Shown: in pieces, positions 7,854 through 16,834 of the stretch | Numbering within the stretch: the stretch's first letter is position 1 | Layout: each line of letters opens with the position of its first letter | Source of the DNA: Micromonospora zingiberis | Lineage (GTDB): Bacteria; Actinomycetota; Actinomycetes; Mycobacteriales; Micromonosporaceae | Direction of reading: 5' to 3' | DNA length: 64,000 bases | Assembly (NCBI RefSeq): GCF_004331455.1 | Contig: NZ_SJJR01000009.1 | Coordinates: forward strand, 186,001 to 250,000 | Translations under genes and position numbers: made by a program | Notes under the pieces: model-generated | What the model was told of the DNA's origin: nothing | What the model saw: the letters and a program-made list of their open reading frames with translations, nothing else | Database searches by the model: none

Positions 7854-8684
7854 ATGGCTTCGCACCGGACCACTCCCGCCACCCGGCTCGCCGCTGTCGC
7901 CCGGCGTGCCAATGCTCGCCGGGCCAGCACGGCGCTCGCCGCTGCGGCTGCCCTGATCGTCCTGGCCGGGTGTGACAACCTTTCGTTCCGGCGGCTCGAC
8001 TTCGACACCACCGAGGAGGTCCGGATCACCGCCATCCGGCTGCTGCCCGGCGCCGGCGACGTGGTGGTCCGCGCCGAGGGTGGCCCGGACCGGGTCCGCA
8101 TCAAGCGGGTGGTGCGTTACCAGGGTGACCAGCCAGGGGTCACCTACGAGATCAAGGGCACCGAACTGGTGCTGGACACCTCGTGCGGGCATCGGTGCAG
8201 CGTCTCGTACGAGGTCACCACCGGCGAGGGGGTCCGGGTGCAGGGCGAGACCCGCTCGGGCAACGTCGACCTGACCCGGGTGGGTCAGGTCGAGGTGCGG
8301 GTCGGCTCGGGCGACGTCCGGGTGGCCGGCGCCGCCGGCACGGTGCGGGTGGAGACCGGCTCGGGCGAGATCGAGGTGTACGACGTGGCCTCCCCCGTGG
8401 TGCTCCGGGCCGGCTCGGGGAACATCAGCGCCACTCGGCTCGGCGGCGAGGTGGACGCGCAGGCCACGTCCGGCAACGTCACCGTCGAGTTGGAGCGCCC
8501 CGCCTCGGCCCGGGCACACGCGTCGAGCGGCAACGTCGAACTGCGGGTGCCGGACGGCGCCTACCAGGTGCGGTCCCAGGCCGGTTCCGGCGGCGTCGAC
8601 CTGAGCGTGCCGAACGACCCGTCCGCCGCCCTGGTGCTCGACGTGCGGACGGGCAGCGGGGACATCACCGTCATCCCGTGGTGA
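7854..8684 (+). CDS. DUF4097-type beta-repeat lipoprotein
   Basis: Predicted secreted lipoprotein: basic N terminus, hydrophobic stretch and lipobox LAGC (LIVLAGCDN). The mature 230-odd residues consist of regularly spaced short repeats of the form G/S-S-G-x-V/I (RSGNVDL, GSGDVRV, GSGEIEV, GSGNISA, TSGNVTV, SSGNVEL, GSGGVDL, GSGDITV), which is the DUF4097 adhesin-like right-handed beta arrangement. ATG 7854 is chosen from the signal peptide; no good Shine-Dalgarno is seen. Its last 14 bases overlap the convergent acyltransferase. Function of the family is unknown. Confidence 0.8.
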   Translation: MASHRTTPATRLAAVARRANARRASTALAAAAALIVLAGCDNLSFRRLDFDTTEEVRITAIRLLPGAGDVVVRAEGGPDRVRIKRVVRYQGDQPGVTYEIKGTELVLDTSCGHRCSVSYEVTTGEGVRVQGETRSGNVDLTRVGQVEVRVGSGDVRVAGAAGTVRVETGSGEIEVYDVASPVVLRAGSGNISATRLGGEVDAQATSGNVTVELERPASARAHASSGNVELRVPDGAYQVRSQAGSGGVDLSVPNDPSAALVLDVRTGSGDITVIPW

Positions 8685-9816
8685 CGTCCCCACCCCGGCC
8701 ACGCTGAGCCGGTACGCCGTCGCCGGGTGGCTCGGTCGCCGGGGCGGCGGCGGCCCGATCAGGGTCCGCACCCCGGCGGGACTCCGCATGCCAGCGGGTG
8801 GCCGGCACCGGCGGGCGACGCCCACCGGGGATCAACTCGGGCGGGCGCTGCGCCGCGACGTCCTCGACCCAGCCGACCAGCGCGGTGACCACACCCACCA
8901 GCAGGAAGACCAGCGCCACCCGGATCGCCAGGCCCACCGGGTCCTGGTGCGACCAGCCGACCACGTCGACCAGCGGGGTGAGCGCCACCACGAACGCCAT
9001 GTGCCACAGGTAGACGGTCAACGCCCGGCGGTTCAGCACCGTCACCACCCGGCCGAACACCTCGCTGCGGTCGACCCACTCCGCGCTCGACGGGGCCCGT
9101 CCCAGCGCCACCAGGATGAACGCGGCCGACCAGAGGGCGTTGCCGAGTGGGTTGTCGTTCAGGTCGTACCCACGCGGACCCGGGTGCGCCAGGATCCAGG
9201 CGCCGCCGGCCGCCGCGAGGACGAGCACGGTCGGCACCAGCACCCGGTTGGCCAGGCGCCGCAGCATCCCCGCCTGGTGGGCGAAGCCCAGCAGCCAGGC
9301 ACCGAAGTAGAGCCCGAACTCACGCAGCACACCCGGCGCGTTCGGGTAGACGCCGAACTCGATCGCCAGCAGCAGGCAGTACGGGGCGACCAGGGTGGGC
9401 AGCGGGTAGCGCCGGAACAGCCAGAGCGCGATCGGGGAGGCGAGCACGAACCAGAGGTAGTCACGCAGGTACCAGATCGGGCTCAGCGCCAGCGCACCCC
9501 AGTAGTTCGCCGGTGGGTCGGACACCGGGAAGAGCCAGAGCAGCACCTTCGGCGTCAGCGGCAACCCGGTGAGCAGCATCGCCGGCACGAAGACCGCGGC
9601 CACCACCCACAGCGACGGCAGCAGCCGGCGGAGCCGGCGGCCGACCGCCGTCGGGCCGGACCGGTGCAGTGAGGCCGCCATCAGCGACCCGGCGAGGGCG
9701 AACATCACCGACATCGCCGGGAACAGCAAGGTCAGCGACGCCCAACCGGTGACGTGGTAGACGACGACTCGCACGATGGCCAGGAAGCGCAGCAGGTCCA
9801 GGTATCGGTTTCGCAT
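8671..9816 (-). CDS. Membrane acyltransferase, acyltransferase-3 family
   Basis: Multi-pass membrane protein of the OafA/YrhL acyltransferase-3 type, which O-acylates sugars or lipids of the cell surface. The 381-residue product opens with NRYLDLLRFLAIVRVVVYHVTGW, where Arg and the His of YHVTGW match the family's conserved start, and has about ten hydrophobic helices, with YLWHMAF near the end. A charged tail of roughly 60 residues is cytoplasmic. Start is ATG 9816. It sits alone downstream of era with a 176-bp gap and converges on the DUF4097 lipoprotein gene with a 14-bp overlap. Confidence 0.82.
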   Translation of the reverse strand: MRNRYLDLLRFLAIVRVVVYHVTGWASLTLLFPAMSVMFALAGSLMAASLHRSGPTAVGRRLRRLLPSLWVVAAVFVPAMLLTGLPLTPKVLLWLFPVSDPPANYWGALALSPIWYLRDYLWFVLASPIALWLFRRYPLPTLVAPYCLLLAIEFGVYPNAPGVLREFGLYFGAWLLGFAHQAGMLRRLANRVLVPTVLVLAAAGGAWILAHPGPRGYDLNDNPLGNALWSAAFILVALGRAPSSAEWVDRSEVFGRVVTVLNRRALTVYLWHMAFVVALTPLVDVVGWSHQDPVGLAIRVALVFLLVGVVTALVGWVEDVAAQRPPELIPGGRRPPVPATRWHAESRRGADPDRAAAAPATEPPGDGVPAQRGRGGDVTTG

Positions 9817-9992
9817 CAGCCTGCATCTATATCCGGGGGCATAGGTACGTCTTCCTACCCTCCGGGGCCGGCGGGCGAAACGGCCAGCAACCCACCGCGA
9901 TAGTGAAACTTCCCATATGCCTGACCGGTACGGATCAGCCGGCGTAGCGCCGGAAGTTCCGATCCACCGGGTCCTCGCCCGGCCGGTGCGGG

Positions 9993-10892
9993 CTAGAAGC
10001 CGAGCTTGCGCAGTTGCTTCGGGTCGCGCTGCCAGTCCTTGGCCACCCGGACGTGTAGATCGAGGTAGACGCGGGTGCCCAACAGTTCCTCGATCTGCCG
10101 CCGGGCGGCGGTGCCCACCCCCTTGAGCCGGCTGCCGCGATGCCCGATGACGATCGCCTTCTGGCTGGGCCGCTCCACGTACACGTCGGCGTAGATCCTC
10201 ATGAGCTGACCCTCGGGGATCATCTCCTCCACCACCACCGCGATGGAGTGCGGCAACTCGTCCCGTACGCCCTCCAGGGCGGCCTCCCGGATCAGCTCCG
10301 CGACCAGCACCTGCTCCGGATCGTCGGTGAGCATGTCGTCCGGATACAGCTGCGGAGACTCGGGCAGATACCGCGTCATCACCTCGACCAGCGTGTCCAC
10401 CTGGTGCCCGGCGACCGCGCTGACCGGCACCACCTCGGCGAACTCGCCCAGCTCGCTGACGGCCAGCAACTGCTCGGCCAGCCGCTTACGGTCGACCAGG
10501 TCGGTCTTGGTGACCACCGCCAGCACGGTCGCCTTCAGCTCGGCCAGCTCACCGGTGATGAACCGGTCGCCACGGCCGATCGGCTCGTCGGCGGGGATGC
10601 ACAGGCCGATCACGTCGACCTCGCTCCAGGTCTGCCGGACCAGGTCGTTGAGCCGCTCGCCGAGCAGCGTTCGCGGCCGGTGCAGACCCGGCGTGTCCAC
10701 CAGCACCAGCTGCGAGTCCGGCCGGTGCAGCACCGCGCGGATGACGTGCCGGGTGGTCTGCGGCTTGTTCGAGGTGATGGCGATCTTCTGCCCGACGATC
10801 GCGTTGGTCAGCGTCGACTTGCCGGCATTGGGTCGGCCCACGAAACAGGTGAAGCCCGCCCGGTAGGGACGCGACGTCGGCTCGGCGCTCAT
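9993..10892 (-). CDS. era: GTPase Era
   Basis: Ras-like GTPase that binds 16S rRNA and assists 30S assembly. The 299 residues contain P-loop GRPNAGKST (19-27), DTPGLH, TKTD and a C-terminal KH domain (EEMIPEGQ..., KAIVIGHRGSRLKGVGTAAR). ATG 10892 overlaps the stop of the upstream deaminase-like gene as ATGA. It is the last gene of the phoH-ybeY-CNNM-deaminase-like-era series, a conserved ribosome-maturation cluster. Confidence 0.96.
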   Translation of the reverse strand: MSAEPTSRPYRAGFTCFVGRPNAGKSTLTNAIVGQKIAITSNKPQTTRHVIRAVLHRPDSQLVLVDTPGLHRPRTLLGERLNDLVRQTWSEVDVIGLCIPADEPIGRGDRFITGELAELKATVLAVVTKTDLVDRKRLAEQLLAVSELGEFAEVVPVSAVAGHQVDTLVEVMTRYLPESPQLYPDDMLTDDPEQVLVAELIREAALEGVRDELPHSIAVVVEEMIPEGQLMRIYADVYVERPSQKAIVIGHRGSRLKGVGTAARRQIEELLGTRVYLDLHVRVAKDWQRDPKQLRKLGF

Positions 10893-11266
10893 TCGGTCAC
10901 CGTGCCGAGCAGCGTGCCGTCCGGCGCGGCCACGTGCACCGGCGCGTCGGCGGACAGGTCGCGCACGGCCGCGTGACCCGCACCATCGAGAGTGGACGCC
11001 TCGGTGACCACCACGGCGGCCTCCAACCGGGTGGCGCCGGCTGCCGCCGCCGAGGCGACCGCCAACTGGAGCGCGGTGATCGTCAGCGAGGGCAGCGACA
11101 CGCTGGCCGCCGCATACGTACGACCGTCCTGGTCCCGCACCGCGGCGCCTTCCACGGCGCCCACCCGACCCCGGGCCCCCCGGGCGAGGATGACCAGCTT
11201 GCCGTCCTCGGCGCTGAGCTCGGAGCCGGTGGGGACGGCGGCCGGTACGGCGGGTGACTCAGGCAT
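10889..11266 (-). CDS. Cytidine deaminase-like protein lacking catalytic residues
   Basis: A 125-residue protein at the position where many actinobacteria carry a gene annotated as cytidine deaminase, between the CNNM gene and era. The segment GAAVRDQDGRTYAAASVSLPS followed by the helix TITALQLAVASAAAAGA resembles the deaminase fold, but the protein contains no cysteine at all and no His/Cys-Ala-Glu zinc motif or PCxxC. It therefore cannot be a zinc deaminase. ATG 11266 has AGGAGAGG upstream and overlaps the previous gene by eight bases; the stop overlaps era. A structural or ribosome-assembly role is a guess from context. Confidence 0.7.
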   Translation of the reverse strand: MPESPAVPAAVPTGSELSAEDGKLVILARGARGRVGAVEGAAVRDQDGRTYAAASVSLPSLTITALQLAVASAAAAGATRLEAAVVVTEASTLDGAGHAAVRDLSADAPVHVAAPDGTLLGTVTE

Positions 11267-12641
11267 CGGCGGGCTGCCTCTCCTCTGATCGATCGGTGTC
11301 GCCCCGGGAGGCGGTCGGCCCACCGCCCGGGCTGTCCTTGCTGTCGGTCGGCTCGACCCGGCGCACCAGCACCGTGTCGATCCGGTTGCGCCGGCCGGTG
11401 GTGCCCTCGGCGAGCAGCCGGAGCCCGGCCACCTCGACCTCCGCGCCCGGGATCGGGACCCGGCCGAGGCACTGGGCGAGCAGGCCGCCCACGGTCTCCA
11501 CCTCGTCGTGCGGCAGCTCGGTGTCGAACAACTCGCCGAGATCCTCCACCGGCAACCGGGCGGTGACCCGCACCGCACCGTCGGGCAACTGCTCGATCGG
11601 CGGGCGCTCGACGTCGTACTCGTCGGTGATCTCCCCGACGATCTCCTCCAGGATGTCCTCGATGGTGACCAACCCGCCGGTGCCGCCGTACTCGTCCACG
11701 ACGATCACCAGGTGGTTGCGGGCGGCCTGCATCTCCGACAGCAGATCGTCGACGGGCTTGGACTCCGGCACGAAGGTCGCCGGCCGCATCAGCTCGGCCA
11801 CCGGGAGTTGGCGGTCCTCGGCAGCACCACCCTGGGTGTGCCGGACGAGATCCTTGAGATAGAGCACACCGAGCACGTCGTCGACGCTCTCGCCGATCAC
11901 CGGGATGCGGGAGAAGCCCGAGCGCAGGAAGAGCGCCAGCGCCTGCCCGAGCGTCTTGCGCGACTCGATCCACACCATCTCGGTACGCGGCACCATCACC
12001 TCACGGGCGATGGTGTCACCGAGGGCGAACACCGAATGGATCATCTGCCGCTCGCCGTGCTCGACCACACCCCGCTGCTCGGCCAGGTCGACCAGCTCAC
12101 GCAGCTCGACCTGGGTGGCGAAGGGCCCTTCCCGGAAGCCACGGCCCGGGGTGACCGCGTTGCCGATCAGGATCAGCAGCGAGGCCAGCGGGTTGAGCAC
12201 CCGGCCGAGCCAGCGGACCAGCGGCGCGGCGCCCCGAGCCACGGCGTACGCGTGCTGCCGGCCGAGGGTACGCGGACCCACGCCGACCACGACGAAGCTG
12301 ACCACGGTCATCGCCCCGGCGGTGACCAGCGCCGCACGCCAGCCCGCCCCGAAGGTGTCCACCGCGACCAGTGCCACCAGCGTGGTGGCGGTCAGCTCGG
12401 CGAGCAGGCGCAGGAGCAACAGCAGGTTGAGGTGGCGCACCACGTCAGCGGCGACCACCTGAAGAGTGGCGGCGCCCCGGGCACCCTCGCGGGCGAGTTC
12501 GGCGGCCCGGGCCGGGGAGACCGCGGCCAGGGCGGCCTCGGTCATCGCGATGAGTCCGCCGAGCACCACCAGCCCGGCGGCGAAGACGACGAGTTGCAGG
12601 TCGGGTAGGCCGGTGGCGGCCGCGGCCAGCGAAGTGTCCAT
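11259..12641 (-). CDS. CNNM/HlyC-CorC family membrane protein with CBS pair
   Basis: Predicted divalent-cation (Mg/Co) transport or export protein. The 460 residues comprise an N-terminal DUF21/CNNM membrane domain (about residues 15-170, three to four helices), a CBS pair (EVMVPRTEMVWI... through VTIEDILEEIVGEITDEYD), and a C-terminal CorC_HlyC domain (PDGAVRVTARLPVEDL...). Start ATG 12641 is immediately coupled to the ybeY stop (TGATG); GTG 12644 is the alternative. It overlaps the next gene by eight bases. The location between ybeY and era is conserved, but the link to ribosome biology is not explained. Confidence 0.88.
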   Translation of the reverse strand: MDTSLAAAATGLPDLQLVVFAAGLVVLGGLIAMTEAALAAVSPARAAELAREGARGAATLQVVAADVVRHLNLLLLLRLLAELTATTLVALVAVDTFGAGWRAALVTAGAMTVVSFVVVGVGPRTLGRQHAYAVARGAAPLVRWLGRVLNPLASLLILIGNAVTPGRGFREGPFATQVELRELVDLAEQRGVVEHGERQMIHSVFALGDTIAREVMVPRTEMVWIESRKTLGQALALFLRSGFSRIPVIGESVDDVLGVLYLKDLVRHTQGGAAEDRQLPVAELMRPATFVPESKPVDDLLSEMQAARNHLVIVVDEYGGTGGLVTIEDILEEIVGEITDEYDVERPPIEQLPDGAVRVTARLPVEDLGELFDTELPHDEVETVGGLLAQCLGRVPIPGAEVEVAGLRLLAEGTTGRRNRIDTVLVRRVEPTDSKDSPGGGPTASRGDTDRSEERQPADA

Positions 12642-13114
12642 CACCGGGTGCGGGTCGACCGCCAGCTCGCCAGCAATCTGGCCTGGAGCTCGAACATCTC
12701 CCGCTCCTCCTCCGGCTCCGCGTGGTCGTAGCCGAGCAGGTGCAGCACGCCGTGCACGGTGAGCAGATGCAGCTCGTCGGCGGCGCTGTGACCTGCGGTG
12801 GCCGCCTGCTTCGCCGCCACCTCCGGACAGAGCACGATGTCACCGAGCAGGGCCGGCTCGCCGCCGGCGGCGGCGTTCTCGCCCGGCCCGTGGTCGATGC
12901 TGCCCTCGTCCATGGGGAACGCGAGCACGTCGGTCGGACCGTCGCCCCCCATCCAGCGGTGGTTCAGCTCGGTCATGTAGTCGACGTCGACCAGCAGCAC
13001 GGACAGCTCGGCGAGGGGGTTGACTCCCATCTCGTCGAGTGCGTGCCGGGCGACGGCGAGCACAGCGTCGGTGTCGACGACGACACCCGACTCGTTGGCG
13101 ATCTCGATGGACAA
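12641..13114 (-). CDS. ybeY: Endoribonuclease YbeY
   Basis: Zinc-dependent endoribonuclease involved in 16S rRNA 3'-end maturation and ribosome quality control. The 157 residues contain the metal-binding HGVLHLLGYDH (three His) and the substrate-side motif GPTDVLAFPMDEG. The start is a TTG at 13114 with AGGGA six bases upstream, giving the usual MSIEIANESG-like beginning; no ATG or GTG fits. It lies 15 bp after phoH and runs into the CNNM gene. Confidence 0.94.
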   Translation of the reverse strand: MSIEIANESGVVVDTDAVLAVARHALDEMGVNPLAELSVLLVDVDYMTELNHRWMGGDGPTDVLAFPMDEGSIDHGPGENAAAGGEPALLGDIVLCPEVAAKQAATAGHSAADELHLLTVHGVLHLLGYDHAEPEEEREMFELQARLLASWRSTRTR

Positions 13115-13129
13115 CTTTCTTCCCTAGGT

Positions 13130-15259
13130 TTAGCGGCGCCGGCCGGCGCGGTTGCCCTGGGCACTACGCCCCGGCACCGCGTGCACGCCCTGCGCCTGCT
13201 GATTCTCCCGCTCGGCGTCCCAGCGGGCGTACGCGTCGACGATCTCACCGACCAGCCGGTGGCGTACCACGTCGGCGCTGGACAGCTGCGCGAAGTGCAC
13301 GTCCTCGACGCCGGCCAGGATCTCCCGGACGATACGCAGACCGCTGGTCGTCCCGCCGGGCAGGTCCACCTGGGTGACGTCGCCGGTGACCACGATCTTG
13401 GAGCCGAAGCCGAGCCGGGTGAGGAACATCTTCATCTGCTCGGGCGTGGTGTTCTGCGCCTCGTCCAGAATGATGAACGCGTCGTTCAACGTGTTGTGCG
13501 TCACCAGGAAGTGGTCGGTGACATACAGCGAGTCCGCCGCCGCCACCTGGATACACATCGTCTCCTGCACCCCGGCGGGAATGATCGAGTCGATGAACCG
13601 CATCGGCCGGCCGCCGCCGCACTCCTCGTACCGCTGGCGCTTGCGGGACAGGCGGAACGGCGCGACGCCCTCGGGCAGGCGGATCTCCACGACGAAGGCG
13701 TCGGCCCGGTAGTCGACCGGGCGGCCCTTCGCCCGACCGGGCGTACGCCCCTGCGCCGCGCGCCCGCGCCAGGTGGCCACCCCGCCCAGCGACTGGACCA
13801 GATAGATGACATCGTCGCGCAGTCGGGCGGACGTGGTGGAGTACTGCACACGACAGCTCCGTCCGGCCCGTACCACCGGGCCGCCGTCGGTGTCCAGTAG
13901 CCCCTGCAGAACGGCCAGCCGGACGTCGACACTGTTGCGCAGGTAGACATCCGGCACGAACATGGTGCCCGACTTGGTCCCGGCCAGACCCAACTCGCGG
14001 AGCGCAACCGTCACCGGGTTGGCGACGATCACCCCGCCCCGGCGCCCGTTGACGTGCCGCAGCACGTAGTCGTACTCGCTCTTGCGGACGAGTTCGCTGT
14101 CGCCGAGCGCCTCCTGGATCCCGCACGCGAGTTCCGGATCCGCCGTGCTGAATCCTGGCGTCGATCGCGACGAGATGGAACCGTCACCGAGCAGCAGACC
14201 GAGCGCGTACGGGTCGAGCGGAACCTCCCTCGGCTCCATCTGCACGGGCGCCACGACCGGCAACTCGTAGCGGCGGGTATGGCCTCGCCATTCCTGGCCG
14301 ATCATCTCCTGCGTTTCGAGCGTGCGCTGACGTCCGCGCCGCTTGTCCTCCGCTGTCGCCACGGTCCAGAGGTGTTCACCGCAGCACAGCGTGGACGCCC
14401 CGTCCTGCGTGGTGACCCGATAGACCTGCTTGCGCCCCTGCGGGTAGATGCCGATCACCGGGGTCGGCGTGCCGTCCGAACCGATGACGAGGTCGCCGAC
14501 CTGAAGCGAGCCGAACCGCTTGAAGCCCTCCGGCGTGAGGACCCGGGCGTCGTACGGCTGCGCTCGGCCCCGCATGTACGCCAGCGGGGCGACCTCGATC
14601 GTGCCCGCCGCCATCAGCTTCGGGATCGTCTCCGGGTCCAGCATGTCGTGCAGCGCGTCGTAGAGCGGGCGCAGGTAGGGGTCGATCTTCTCGTTGAGCG
14701 TGCCGGGCAGGAAGCCGAGCCGCTCCCCCGCCTCGACCGCCGGCCGGGTCAGGATGATCCGGTTGATCTGCTTGGCCTGCAACGCCTGGACCGCCTTGGC
14801 CATGGCGAGGTAGGTCTTGCCGGTACCGGCCGGGCCGATGCCGAAGACGATGGTGTTCGCGTCGATCGCGTCGACGTAACGCTTCTGCCCGAGCGTCTTG
14901 GGCCGGATGGTGCGCCCGCGCCGGGAGAGGATGTTGAGGGTGAGCACCTCGGCGGGCCGCTCCGCGCCACCCTGCTCGAGCATGCCGACGGTACGCCGGA
15001 CGGCGTCTGTGGTCAGGGTCTCGCCTTTCTCGATGAGTTCGAGCAGTTCGCTGAAGATCCGCTCGGCGAGGGCGTTGTCGGCGGGCGCACCGGTGATGGT
15101 GATCTCGTTGCCCCGCACGTGCACGTCACTGTTGACCGAGCGCTCGACCAGTCGCAGGATCTCGTCACCCGCGCCGAGCAGGTTGACCATGATCTTCGAG
15201 TCGGGGACCGTGATCCTGGTCTGCACCCGGGGCGGGGTGGGAGGTGGGGTGCCGGTCAT
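13130..15259 (-). CDS. phoH: PhoH-family ATPase interrupted by an intein
   Basis: PhoH-like P-loop ATPase, a cytoplasmic protein linked to RNA metabolism and often encoded beside ybeY. The 709-residue precursor has a KH-like N-terminal region, Walker A GPAGTGKT (142-149), and, after an in-frame insert at residues 233-589, the Walker B segment IILDEAQN. Without the insert the host protein is 352 residues, the normal length, and reads smoothly across the junction as AYMRGR-TLNDAF. ATG 15259 is chosen from family length; an open frame extends further upstream. Activity should depend on protein splicing because the insert separates Walker A from Walker B. Confidence 0.93.
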   Translation of the reverse strand: MTGTPPPTPPRVQTRITVPDSKIMVNLLGAGDEILRLVERSVNSDVHVRGNEITITGAPADNALAERIFSELLELIEKGETLTTDAVRRTVGMLEQGGAERPAEVLTLNILSRRGRTIRPKTLGQKRYVDAIDANTIVFGIGPAGTGKTYLAMAKAVQALQAKQINRIILTRPAVEAGERLGFLPGTLNEKIDPYLRPLYDALHDMLDPETIPKLMAAGTIEVAPLAYMRGRAQPYDARVLTPEGFKRFGSLQVGDLVIGSDGTPTPVIGIYPQGRKQVYRVTTQDGASTLCCGEHLWTVATAEDKRRGRQRTLETQEMIGQEWRGHTRRYELPVVAPVQMEPREVPLDPYALGLLLGDGSISSRSTPGFSTADPELACGIQEALGDSELVRKSEYDYVLRHVNGRRGGVIVANPVTVALRELGLAGTKSGTMFVPDVYLRNSVDVRLAVLQGLLDTDGGPVVRAGRSCRVQYSTTSARLRDDVIYLVQSLGGVATWRGRAAQGRTPGRAKGRPVDYRADAFVVEIRLPEGVAPFRLSRKRQRYEECGGGRPMRFIDSIIPAGVQETMCIQVAAADSLYVTDHFLVTHNTLNDAFIILDEAQNTTPEQMKMFLTRLGFGSKIVVTGDVTQVDLPGGTTSGLRIVREILAGVEDVHFAQLSSADVVRHRLVGEIVDAYARWDAERENQQAQGVHAVPGRSAQGNRAGRRR
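13493..14563 (-). mobile_element. Class 3-type intein with LAGLIDADG endonuclease in PhoH
   Basis: Insert of 357 residues that begins Ala-Gln-Pro (not Cys or Ser) and ends VTHN before extein Thr. Splicing blocks: ARVLTPEGFKRFGSLQVGD near the N end, block B CGEHLW (His64, Trp66), block F with Cys337 in ETMCIQV where class 1 inteins usually have Asp, and block G LVTHN (Thr355, His356, Asn357). Trp66/Cys337/Thr355 match the WCT triad of class 3 inteins, in which the block F Cys replaces the first residue as nucleophile. Two DOD endonuclease motifs are visible, LGLLLGDG (121-128) and LQGLLDTDG (219-227), so the homing endonuclease looks intact. The insertion point is the conserved segment just before Walker B. 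Confidence 0.92.
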
Positions 15260-15445
15260 AGGTCGGGCCGAGGGGCCCTGCGCCACCTGCTCTCGATCTC
15301 GGTGCCGGGCCTGGCGCCACGGCGTGCTGACGTTACCCCCATCGTATCGGGTCGACGGCACGGACACGCTGCCCAATTCCGTGGGCGCCACAGGCGCGCA
15401 ACAGTGGACAAAACGGATGAACGATGCCGGAGAGCCGGGATCGAT

Positions 15446-16834
15446 TCAGGCCCGGAAGTCGTACCCGTCGAAGGTCTCCTGCCGTCGGGTGAACCGGTAG
15501 GTCGCCCAGTGCATCCGGACCACCGTGCCCGCGCTGTCGCGGGTCAGCCGGAGCAACTCGCCGACCTCCCGCCCGGCGACCGTACGGAACACGTCCGGCC
15601 GGTCCGGCAGCGGCGCGAAGACCGCCGGCGGCTTGCCCGGCGGATCGTCCACACCCCGGGCCCGCAGGGTCGCGTCCCGCCAGCTGAACACGTACTCGGA
15701 GCCCTCGCCCCACCAGGGGCCGAGCAGCCCACGCAGGTGCGCGGGAGCCGGCTCGCCGGGTCGCCACGGGGTGACCTCGGCCGGGTCGTGCTCGGCGGCG
15801 GCGGCGAGCAGCCGGTGCGGCAGCTCCAGCACCTCGGCCGAGGTGCCCGAGGAGCCCAGCACGGCGGCGCCGAACGCGGCCGGCGTGCCCTCGCCTCCAC
15901 GGCGGCCGTACACCCCGGCGAGGAAGCCGGGCATCGCGCCGTCGTGCCCGACGTGCACCACCCGCTCACCCTGCGGCACCAGGATCAGGCCAAGGCCGAA
16001 ACCGGCATTCCACACGGTCTCGTCGGTGACCGTCAGCGGCCAGCGCATCTCCTCGAGGGTGGCCGGGGTGAGCACCCGGCCGGTCGCGTCCAGCGCCGCC
16101 GGATCGGCCAGGAAGGCCGCCCAGCGGGCCATGTCGGCGGCGGTGCTCCACAGTTGCGCGGCGGGACCGACGGCACCGAAGTCGGTCGGCGGCTCCGGAT
16201 GCGCCTCGTCGGAGTACGCGTCGACGAGGTAGCCAGTGGCCGCCCGACGACCCGGGGAGACCGTGGTGTCGGTCAGCCCGAGCGGGGTCAACACCTTCTC
16301 GGTCAGCACCTCGGCCCAGGTGCCGCCGCGCACCTGCCCGACCAGCCGGCCGAGCAACGCCATGCCGAGGTTGGAGTAGTGGAACCGCCGGCCGGGTGGC
16401 AGCACCCGCTCGGCCCGGGTCAGCTCCGCGACCAGCCGGTCGGCGTCCGGCACCCGCAGCGTGTCCCAGACGTCGCCGTACGGCTCGCGTTGCAGGCCGG
16501 CGGTGTGCGACAGCAGCCGGCGTACGGTCAGCTCGCCGTGCGCCGGCAGGTCGAGGTGCCGGTCCAGCGGATCGTCGAGGTCGAGCAGGCCGTCGTCGCG
16601 GCACTGCATGACCAGTACGGCGGTGAACGTCTTGGTCACCGAGCCGATCCGGAACCGGGTCTGCTCGTCCAGGGCGGTGTCGTTGCCGGTGCCGCCGACC
16701 GTGCACGTCCACAGCGTCCGGTCGGCCCGGTGCACGGCAGCCGAGACGGCCGGCACCCGGGCCTGCGCCTGGACCTGCCGCACCAGCCGTTCCAGACGAC
16801 CGGCGGCTGCGGTACGGCCGGCGGCCGAACTCAC
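15446..16834 (-). CDS. Serine hydrolase, beta-lactamase/DD-peptidase fold
   Basis: Class C beta-lactamase-like (Pfam Beta-lactamase) serine hydrolase of 462 residues. The nucleophile motif SVTK is at 65-68 and the YSN motif at 153-155; HVGHDG near residue 290 resembles the third active-site motif. No signal peptide or transmembrane segment is seen at the N terminus, so it is probably cytoplasmic, as in esterase or peptidase members. GTG 16834 overlaps the stop of the HIT gene (GTGA), so the two are coupled. Its position between HIT and phoH, genes that I expect to lie closer together, suggests a lineage-specific insertion. Substrate unknown. Confidence 0.82.
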   Translation of the reverse strand: MSSAAGRTAAAGRLERLVRQVQAQARVPAVSAAVHRADRTLWTCTVGGTGNDTALDEQTRFRIGSVTKTFTAVLVMQCRDDGLLDLDDPLDRHLDLPAHGELTVRRLLSHTAGLQREPYGDVWDTLRVPDADRLVAELTRAERVLPPGRRFHYSNLGMALLGRLVGQVRGGTWAEVLTEKVLTPLGLTDTTVSPGRRAATGYLVDAYSDEAHPEPPTDFGAVGPAAQLWSTAADMARWAAFLADPAALDATGRVLTPATLEEMRWPLTVTDETVWNAGFGLGLILVPQGERVVHVGHDGAMPGFLAGVYGRRGGEGTPAAFGAAVLGSSGTSAEVLELPHRLLAAAAEHDPAEVTPWRPGEPAPAHLRGLLGPWWGEGSEYVFSWRDATLRARGVDDPPGKPPAVFAPLPDRPDVFRTVAGREVGELLRLTRDSAGTVVRMHWATYRFTRRQETFDGYDFRA

